From an uncultured Oscillospiraceae bacterium (GTDB lineage: Bacteria > Bacillota > Clostridia > Oscillospirales > Acutalibacteraceae): 6,432 nt of DNA. The stretch's first letter is position 1; the number at the start of each line of letters is the position of its first letter. This document shows positions 1 through 5,178 of the stretch, piece by piece. The position numbers and the translations under genes were made by a program. The notes under the pieces were generated by a model. It was not told where the DNA came from. It worked only from the letters and a program-made list of their open reading frames with translations, and did no database searches. The stretch is taken from contig CAJMBP010000078.1 of NCBI GenBank assembly GCA_905211675.1, forward strand, positions 1 through 6,432, written 5' to 3'.

Positions 1-2843
1 CCCGCCGCCTTGCCTCCGAAACTTTGGCTTTTTGACACGGCATACAGGTATATAAGCATCTGCATATTTTGACCGAAAAGTATGTCGGGCAGTTTAAAAT
101 CGCGATGCCCCGTTTTATAATCTACTATTCTTATATAACCGTTCCACCTGTCAAGTCGGTCAACAACTCCTGTAAGTTCAAGTTTTCCCGTGTCGTTTAT
201 AGGTATTTCAATCGGCGCCATATCGCCGTCGCAACCGATTTTGAGCTCGCACTTTACCGGCTCAAAATCACTTTGCGCAAACTCAAGCGACAAACGATTC
301 AACACAAATTCAAGCGAGCGTTCAACGGTAGAAATAAGATATTTGAGATACGGGGTTTCAATATCCCTGTACCCTACAATCATATCGAGGTATTCATTTG
401 TATAATCTTTCACAATATCGGAAATTCTGATTTTGCTTAAACCGCCAAGTGCTTTTCCGAAATCTTCAACCGCCCTTTGCAAAACATAATGAACCAAAGT
501 TCCGCGTTGAATGGCGTTTAGTTCGGCAGGCTGCAGACGTTCTACACGCAGTCCGTAACGGCAAAAATACATAAATCTGCAACGGTTAAAGGTATCAAAC
601 TTTGACGGTGACATAACGATTTTACTGCCGAATAATTCTTTCGCCGTATCTGAGCTTATTGAGTGCTTAACACGCTTGCGGCAGGCAACAACGCTTTCCA
701 TACGGCTTGATAAATCGCTTTTTTGCAACACATTTGCAAGCGTTGCAAAATCTTTGTTTTCGAGCGACATACTGACGCAAAGCATTGAAAAGGCGTCCTC
801 ATAGCTTTGGGGCAAATTGTTATCGCTGAGCTCAGACGGTTCTGTAAAGCAGGGGCATTTAAAACGGTTTTGTATATCGGTCACAAACTCCGACGGCTCT
901 GCCTGATTGGCGCCATCAAGAGTTGCCGTATAGCTTATAAACACACCGTTTGATGCACAGCATAAATTACTGTAAAGCAGACATTCCTCATCAACCGCCA
1001 AAGAAAATGTTTTATCGGGTATTGAAATGCCCAGCTCTATAAGCTTTCGGCGTTCACTGTTTACAAATAATCCGTCATTTTGCTCAAGCCGCGGAAATAC
1101 ACCTCGGTTTGCGCCCAAGATAAACGCATATTTAGGGCGCGAGGGGCGAATTCTGTCGGCCGCACCGAAGGTAACCTCATCAATCATTTGCGGTATTACG
1201 CCTACCGTTTCAAGCGACAGTGACATATTAAGCGCGTCGCAAAATTCTTTTTTCGAAATCTGCGCCTCGCCGAAGCATACAACAAGGCTGTTTAAGGTTT
1301 TCATAAGGCTGTTCCACGACTGACGCACAGCGTCGCAGTAGAGCGTGTCTTTCGTGTAATTTTTTGAGAAATTTTTGAAATTTTCCGAGGCTCCGCAGTT
1401 ATCCAGAAGCTTTACCAAGGCGCGCGCCATATTTTGCGCATTACCCGAAAAATTTTGTTTTAAATCTTCAAGCGGTTTTATTGCCTTTAATCTAAGGTTG
1501 TTTATTTCCTTTAATCTGATTGCCGCACTTTCGCTTAACTCTTCATTTGCGGAAAAACCGTCAGGGTCCATTTTCCATTCATTGAGCCAACCGTCTCCCT
1601 CAATACCCCAAAGATAGGTATAGTTTTCAAGTGAAGCAATCTGCTCAAAATCGAGTATTCCTATTCCCGATTTATGAAAACGAAGTATGTTTTCGGTGGT
1701 AAAGCTTTTTGCCGCGTTTGCGGCGGCAAGCACACAGGATGCCGTTGGCAAGGAACAAAGAGGAATTCGCTTGTCGATAAAACAGCTTACATTATTTTTT
1801 TTGCAGGCAACCTCTAAAGCGTTTTCGTAAACCGCGGTGTCACGCGCGATTATTACAAAATCACTGTAACGGGCGCCTGTTTCCCTGACAATTTTTCTAA
1901 TATTTCTTGCCGCAAAATCCGCTTCACTGTAAATGCTGTCGGCTCGGCAAACCGTTATATTTTTACATTCGCCCTGAAAATCGGTTTTATTAAGACACAT
2001 AAAATCTTCAAGCGCCGAAAGCTCTTCGCAAGCATAATTTTTGCCTTTAAGTATTATATCACTGTCAATCTTTACTGCAAATTTACGGGCAATGCCCAAA
2101 ATGCGATTTTTAACCCTTTTAATATTAGAAAACAAGCCGAATTCACGGTTATCCGCCGGATTATCGGTAAGCGTTACGGTGACCGAATCGGCCTGAGAAA
2201 TAATTCTTTCGAGTATTTTATATTGCTGACCCGAAAAGCCTTTAAAGGAATCTATAAAAACCGTTTTATTTTCAAAATACCTGTAATTTTCAAGTGTATA
2301 ATACAGCTTTGTCAAGCGGTCGGAGTTGTCAATAAATTTTTCCGACAGCACGGTATCATAATTTTGATAAATAAGTGCGGTATCAAGCAATTTTAACCGC
2401 AGCTGCTCATCATCAATGCTTTGTGCGGCTTCGCATAAATCCTGCGCCGTAACAAATTCCAATTTAAATTCACCTATACTGTCAAGCATAACACGGGCAA
2501 AGGATGATGAATTACTGTATTTTTTAAACCGTTTCAGTCGGTCGCGGCAGTTATGTATTGCCCTATTCATAAGTATTATTTTATCGGCATCGGATACACC
2601 CTCACCGCATACGCCGCCTTTTACCCGCTCTACCTCGTCGCAAAGTCGGGTAAAGCTTATAACCGACACCTTTTGTGCGTTGCTGTCACCCACACGGTCA
2701 AGAATATTTTTTTCGCTTTCAAACGAAAATTGCTCGGGCACCAAAAGCACAGGGCTTTTACCCTGCGACAGGCACTCGGCTATTTTTTCGGTAACCGTAT
2801 AGGTTTTTCCGCTTGACGCTCTGCCCAAAATAAACTGTAACAT
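1..2843 (-). CDS. addB: ATP-dependent helicase/nuclease subunit B (AddB/RexB type), C-terminus cut by window edge
   Basis: AddB pairs with AddA to form the AddAB helicase-nuclease, which resects double-strand breaks up to a Chi site and prepares ends for RecA. I checked this frame codon by codon from 2843 to the left edge and found 947 codons without a stop. The N-terminus has a Walker A motif GRASSGKT at residues 7-14, followed by LLVPEQ at 33-38, typical of AddB. A GANRGVFP segment lies at about 577-584. The nuclease domain begins around FNRC, with Cys755 fitting the first iron-sulfur ligand of AddB. It continues with the RecB-nuclease motifs GVVDRLD (Asp895) and DYKTG (Asp908, Lys910), then QMLIYL. 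AddB proteins run to about 1150-1170 residues, so roughly 200 residues are missing, including the expected last three Cys ligands. The start at 2843 has an upstream AAAGGCGG ribosome site 7-8 nt away. In related genomes addA usually follows, which would lie left of this window. Family identity is confident; the symbol follows from the motifs. Confidence 0.95.
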   Translation of the reverse strand, partial: MLQFILGRASSGKTYTVTEKIAECLSQGKSPVLLVPEQFSFESEKNILDRVGDSNAQKVSVISFTRLCDEVERVKGGVCGEGVSDADKIILMNRAIHNCRDRLKRFKKYSNSSSFARVMLDSIGEFKLEFVTAQDLCEAAQSIDDEQLRLKLLDTALIYQNYDTVLSEKFIDNSDRLTKLYYTLENYRYFENKTVFIDSFKGFSGQQYKILERIISQADSVTVTLTDNPADNREFGLFSNIKRVKNRILGIARKFAVKIDSDIILKGKNYACEELSALEDFMCLNKTDFQGECKNITVCRADSIYSEADFAARNIRKIVRETGARYSDFVIIARDTAVYENALEVACKKNNVSCFIDKRIPLCSLPTASCVLAAANAAKSFTTENILRFHKSGIGILDFEQIASLENYTYLWGIEGDGWLNEWKMDPDGFSANEELSESAAIRLKEINNLRLKAIKPLEDLKQNFSGNAQNMARALVKLLDNCGASENFKNFSKNYTKDTLYCDAVRQSWNSLMKTLNSLVVCFGEAQISKKEFCDALNMSLSLETVGVIPQMIDEVTFGAADRIRPSRPKYAFILGANRGVFPRLEQNDGLFVNSERRKLIELGISIPDKTFSLAVDEECLLYSNLCCASNGVFISYTATLDGANQAEPSEFVTDIQNRFKCPCFTEPSELSDNNLPQSYEDAFSMLCVSMSLENKDFATLANVLQKSDLSSRMESVVACRKRVKHSISSDTAKELFGSKIVMSPSKFDTFNRCRFMYFCRYGLRVERLQPAELNAIQRGTLVHYVLQRAVEDFGKALGGLSKIRISDIVKDYTNEYLDMIVGYRDIETPYLKYLISTVERSLEFVLNRLSLEFAQSDFEPVKCELKIGCDGDMAPIEIPINDTGKLELTGVVDRLDRWNGYIRIVDYKTGHRDFKLPDILFGQNMQMLIYLYAVSKSQSFGGKAA

Positions 2844-2864
2844 CAATACACCGCCTTTTGAAAT

Positions 2865-2893
2865 ATTTTATCACATTTTTTTAAATAACTCAA
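2865..2893 (-). promoter_or_regulatory. Putative sigma-A promoter of addB
   Basis: Read on the minus strand, a -35-like TTGAGT (2893-2888) is followed after 17 nt by a -10-like TAAAAT (2870-2865). A TG dinucleotide one base before the -10 makes it an extended -10 element. Transcription would begin near 2858, giving a short leader that holds the AAAGGCGG ribosome site of addB. This is a consensus match only. A nearby TTGACA (2916-2911) is closer to consensus, but its only good partner, TACAAT (2898-2893), is 12 nt away, which is too close. Confidence 0.5.
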
Positions 2894-2939
2894 TTGTAAT
2901 TATTCGTATGTGTCAAAGTAAGGACATTAAAATTAAATA

Positions 2940-2968
2940 TTGAATATATCGGCGATTTAAACTATAAT
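2940..2968 (+). promoter_or_regulatory. Putative sigma-A promoter of the ywlG-like gene
   Basis: TTGAAT (2940-2945) and a perfect TATAAT (2963-2968) are separated by 17 nt. The start point would be near 2975, and the AAAGGTGGGG ribosome site at 2983-2992 lies 7 nt before the ATG at 3000. This promoter and that of addB point away from each other within a 156-nt intergenic region, and the -35 elements are about 46 nt apart. Confidence 0.7.
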
Positions 2969-2999
2969 ATATTGAGTTAATTAAAGGTGGGGCAAAATA

Positions 3000-3551
3000 A
3001 TGTTAGAAAATATAACTGTTGAAGCTCAAAAAGCAATAACCGAGCTTATAGAAATATCACACATCAAATCGGGTGAACTGTTGGTAATAGGCTGTTCGTC
3101 AAGCGAAATTATCGGAGGCACAATAGGAAAATCGTCAAGCATAGATGCGGCGCAGGCTGTTTTTGACGGCATTTACCCCATTTTGAAAGAAAAAAATATT
3201 TACCTTGCCGCACAATGCTGTGAGCACCTGAACCGCGCGCTTATAATTGAACAAGAGGCGGCAGAAAAACTCAATTTAGAGGCTGTAAATGTAATGCCGC
3301 AGGTTAAAGCGGGCGGCTCGTTTGCCACGGTTGTGTGGCAAAATATGCAACACCCTATAGCAGTAGAGCATATAAAAGCAGCGGCGGGTCTTGACATAGG
3401 CAACACGCTCATAGGTATGCACTTAAAAGAGGTTGCCGTACCGGTAAGATTATCGGTATCGAAAATCGGAAAAGCACCGATAGTTTGCGCTCGCACCCGT
3501 CCCAAATTTATAGGCGGCGAACGCGCGCAATACAACCCTGACTTAAAATAA
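3000..3551 (+). CDS. ywlG: YwlG/DUF436 family protein (TIGR01440, UPF0340)
   Basis: This 183-residue protein matches the DUF436/UPF0340 family, whose best-known member is Bacillus subtilis YwlG, in both length (about 180 residues) and conserved blocks. No biochemical role is firmly established for the family as far as I know. Visible family blocks are GCSSSEIIGG (31-40), QCCEHLNRAL (72-81), PQVKAGGS (100-107) and a C-terminal RTRPKFIGGERAQY stretch. The conserved Cys, His and Ser residues suggest an enzyme or ligand-binding site, but that is inference. There is no signal peptide or membrane segment, so it should be cytosolic. The ATG at 3000 has the strong ribosome site AAAGGTGGGG 7 nt upstream and a clear promoter before that. 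The gene is monocistronic, divergent from addB, and ends in a terminator hairpin that includes its TAA. Confidence 0.92.
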   Translation: MLENITVEAQKAITELIEISHIKSGELLVIGCSSSEIIGGTIGKSSSIDAAQAVFDGIYPILKEKNIYLAAQCCEHLNRALIIEQEAAEKLNLEAVNVMPQVKAGGSFATVVWQNMQHPIAVEHIKAAAGLDIGNTLIGMHLKEVAVPVRLSVSKIGKAPIVCARTRPKFIGGERAQYNPDLK

Positions 3552-3590
3552 AACAATTCCCACAAGAGTGCACTTGTGGGAATTGTTTTA
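3549..3590. terminator. Bidirectional intrinsic terminator between convergent genes
   Basis: Positions 3549-3566 and 3573-3590 form a perfect 18-bp inverted repeat around the 6-nt loop AGTGCA. The centre of the stem is GC-rich (CCCAC paired with GTGGG). The outer stem is an A run on one side and a T run on the other, so either transcript ends in a U-rich tail. The TAA of the plus-strand gene (3549-3551) and the TAA of the minus-strand gene (3588-3590) are the outermost three base pairs and pair with each other. The hairpin therefore takes up the whole 36-nt gap and should stop transcription from both sides. Confidence 0.92.
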
Positions 3591-3857
3591 TTCACTTATT
3601 TTGCTTTCTTCAACCTTTAACTGCAATTTTTCAATGCAAGATTTACACACTGTTTGATTTTCAAATTCTATGCATTCTTCTTGCGATTTGCAAAAAACAC
3701 AGAAAGGCTTATGCTTTTTAAGCACAATGTTATCGCCGTCCATAAAAATTTCAAAGCTGTCGGTGCCGTCGGTCATATCAAGCTGTTTTCGTATTTCACG
3801 GGGAATTACCACCCTGCCCATATTATCAAGAGTGCGTATTATACCTGTTGAATTCAT
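3588..3857 (-). CDS. AbrB-family transition-state regulator with C-terminal Cys-rich (zinc-ribbon-like) tail
   Basis: This 89-residue protein opens with a SpoVT/AbrB swapped-hairpin DNA-binding domain (residues 1-50). STGIIRTLDNMGRVVIP and FEIFMDGDNIVLKK closely follow B. subtilis AbrB, a DNA-binding repressor of transition-phase genes. Unlike Bacillus AbrB, the C-terminal half carries five Cys: CxxC at 53-56, Cys62, and CxxC at 71-74. The two CxxC pairs look like a small zinc ribbon, a form I recall from clostridial AbrB proteins; metal binding is inferred. The start at 3857 is set by AAGGAGAA (3870-3863) 7 nt upstream, which overlaps the TAA of ung (3871-3869). Translation is therefore probably coupled to ung, and this is the last gene of the three-gene run. 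Targets cannot be read from the window. I leave the symbol empty because genomes of this group often hold several AbrB paralogs. Confidence 0.9.
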   Translation of the reverse strand: MNSTGIIRTLDNMGRVVIPREIRKQLDMTDGTDSFEIFMDGDNIVLKKHKPFCVFCKSQEECIEFENQTVCKSCIEKLQLKVEESKISE

Positions 3858-3868
3858 ATATATTCTCC

Positions 3869-4537
3869 TTAAACAATAGTCCAGTCAATAGGCGTCTGGC
3901 CGCTTTCGGTTAAGAGCTCGTTGGTTTTCGAAAAATGCTTGCAACCGAAAAAGCCGTTGTATGCCGACAGCGGACTCGGATGCACGGTAATAAGCTTTTT
4001 ATGTATGGGATTTTTTATAATTTCAGCCTTTTTACGCGCATTTGCGCCCCAAAGCAAAAAGATTACGGGCGTAGTTTTTTTATCAAGCTCCGAAATAATG
4101 CGGTCGGTAAAAATTTCCCAACCCATGCCTTTATGGCTGTTAGGGGTTGCTTCTCTTACGGTAAGCACTGTGTTAAGCAACAGCACTCCCTGACGCGCCC
4201 AAGCAGTAAGTTCACCGTGACTCGGTATTTCAAAACCGATATCGTCATGCAATTCCTTGTATATGTTTTTAAGTGACGGAGGCGGCTCTATACCCTTTTT
4301 AACCGAAAAACAAAGTCCGTGCGCCTGACCGGCGCCGTGATATGGGTCCTGCCCTATTATTACCACCTTTGTATTTTCATAAGAGGTATAACGCAGAGCG
4401 TTAAAAATGTCATTCATATCGGGATATACCGTATGAGTTGCATATTCGGTCTTTAAAAACCCACGCAATTTTTTGTAATACGGCTTTTGCCATTCGTCGC
4501 TTAAAACAGTATCCCAATCGTTACCTATATTTACCAT
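3869..4537 (-). CDS. ung: Uracil-DNA glycosylase, family 1
   Basis: Ung cleaves the N-glycosidic bond of uracil in DNA, left by cytosine deamination or dUMP misincorporation, and so starts base-excision repair in the cytoplasm. The 222-residue length is normal for family 1. The water-activating motif GQDPYHG is at 62-68, with catalytic Asp64. Phe77 (in GLCFSV) fits the uracil-stacking residue. Asn122 in LLLNTVLTV fits the uracil-reading residue. HPSPLS at 186-191 supplies His186 and the Leu that inserts into the DNA. No key residue is missing. The ATG at 4537 has AAAGGA upstream, overlapping the end of the phosphatase gene, whose TAA is at 4552-4550, a 12-nt gap. The abrB-like gene follows after 11 nt, so the three genes are probably co-transcribed. 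Confidence 0.97.
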   Translation of the reverse strand: MVNIGNDWDTVLSDEWQKPYYKKLRGFLKTEYATHTVYPDMNDIFNALRYTSYENTKVVIIGQDPYHGAGQAHGLCFSVKKGIEPPPSLKNIYKELHDDIGFEIPSHGELTAWARQGVLLLNTVLTVREATPNSHKGMGWEIFTDRIISELDKKTTPVIFLLWGANARKKAEIIKNPIHKKLITVHPSPLSAYNGFFGCKHFSKTNELLTESGQTPIDWTIV

Positions 4538-4549
4538 ATCCGTTTTCCT

Positions 4550-5155
4550 TTATATAATATCGTAAACTTCTATAACTCCGCTTGAATGGTACAGCGAGGG
4601 AGTAATCATAACCGAATATCCCCTACCGTTATCGCTTGTCCACTCAACCGAGCGCCTACGCGGCACAGCACAGGATGCCAAAAGCATCATAATAGCACCG
4701 CCGTGCATAATAACGCCCGCACTTGTTACATCGTTGTTCATCATATCACGCACTATGTTATTAAGTGCCAAAGCCTGACGCTTAATAAAATTCTGTGTGC
4801 TCTCGCCGCCCTCGGGTGCTTCTAATTTTCCGCTTGTCCACTCGGCATACTGCGGCATAAGCTCAAGCTGTTCGGCAGTTTTGCCCTCGAACTCGCCGAA
4901 ATCATATTCGGCAAGCTCGTCTATAACATGCGCTTCAAACCCGGGGTAAATTATATTGGCGCTTTGCTTGCAGCGAAGCATCGGGCTTGTATAAAGCCGC
5001 TCAATATCGGGGTATTCAATAACCTCACGCAGTTGTTGCAGCTCGCGCACACCCTCGGGGCTGAGCGGCAAATCGGTGCGGTTGCCTATATACATACCGA
5101 CTGTGTTTGCATCGGTAGCCCCGTGACGAATAAGATGAATTTTAAAAGTTTTCAT
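4550..5155 (-). CDS. Histidine phosphatase family protein (phosphoglycerate mutase/CobC-like)
   Basis: This 201-residue protein belongs to the histidine phosphatase superfamily, which transfers phosphate through a phospho-histidine. LIRHGATDAN (8-17) holds the RHG motif with nucleophile His11. LYTSPMLRCKQSA (54-66) supplies Arg61. ELAEYDFGEFEG (80-91) supplies the likely acid Glu83. EGGES (115-119) and IMHGG with His151 complete the pocket. The substrate cannot be told: cobalamin-pathway phosphatases (CobC) and phosphoglycerate-mutase-like proteins share these motifs, and no cobalamin genes are nearby. I start it at 5155 rather than at the in-frame ATG at 5215. The shorter form has GGTGAT at a proper distance and begins directly before the first strand of the fold. 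The 20 extra residues of the longer form are antisense to the conserved start of the neighbouring oxidoreductase. It is the first gene of the run with ung and the abrB-like gene. Its own promoter is not clearly visible and may lie beyond the junction. Confidence 0.88.
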   Translation of the reverse strand: MKTFKIHLIRHGATDANTVGMYIGNRTDLPLSPEGVRELQQLREVIEYPDIERLYTSPMLRCKQSANIIYPGFEAHVIDELAEYDFGEFEGKTAEQLELMPQYAEWTSGKLEAPEGGESTQNFIKRQALALNNIVRDMMNNDVTSAGVIMHGGAIMMLLASCAVPRRRSVEWTSDNGRGYSVMITPSLYHSSGVIEVYDII

Positions 5156-5178
5156 AAAACAATCACCATAATAATTCT
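5156..5178. other. Junction between the clostridial block and the oxidoreductase block
   Basis: Left of this stretch lies the start of the phosphatase gene with its GGTGAT ribosome site (5168-5163, minus strand). Right of it the plus frame reads straight into conserved oxidoreductase sequence (EIILFEKGEY from 5179). The oxidoreductase frame runs back only to a TAA at 5155-5157, which overlaps the phosphatase ATG, and there is no ATG, GTG or TTG in between. Base composition and codon choice change at the same place. The break probably lies between about 5168 and 5178. The cause, assembly chimera or real recombination, cannot be decided here. Confidence 0.7.

Noticed and set aside
1027..1323. 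Plus-strand open frames inside addB (for example 69-440, 1027-1323, 1375-1617, 2416-2802).
   Set aside because: They are antisense to confirmed AddB coding sequence, have no family resemblance and lack ribosome sites.
2893..2916. TTGACA (2916-2911) and TACAAT (2898-2893) on the minus strand as the addB promoter.
   Set aside because: Both hexamers are good, but only 12 nt separate them, too few for sigma-A. The TTGAGT/TAAAAT pair just downstream has the correct 17-nt spacing.
3200..3595. Minus-strand frame of 131 codons running through the ywlG-like gene and the terminator.
   Set aside because: It is antisense to a recognised gene with its own promoter and ribosome site, and it would read through the bidirectional terminator.
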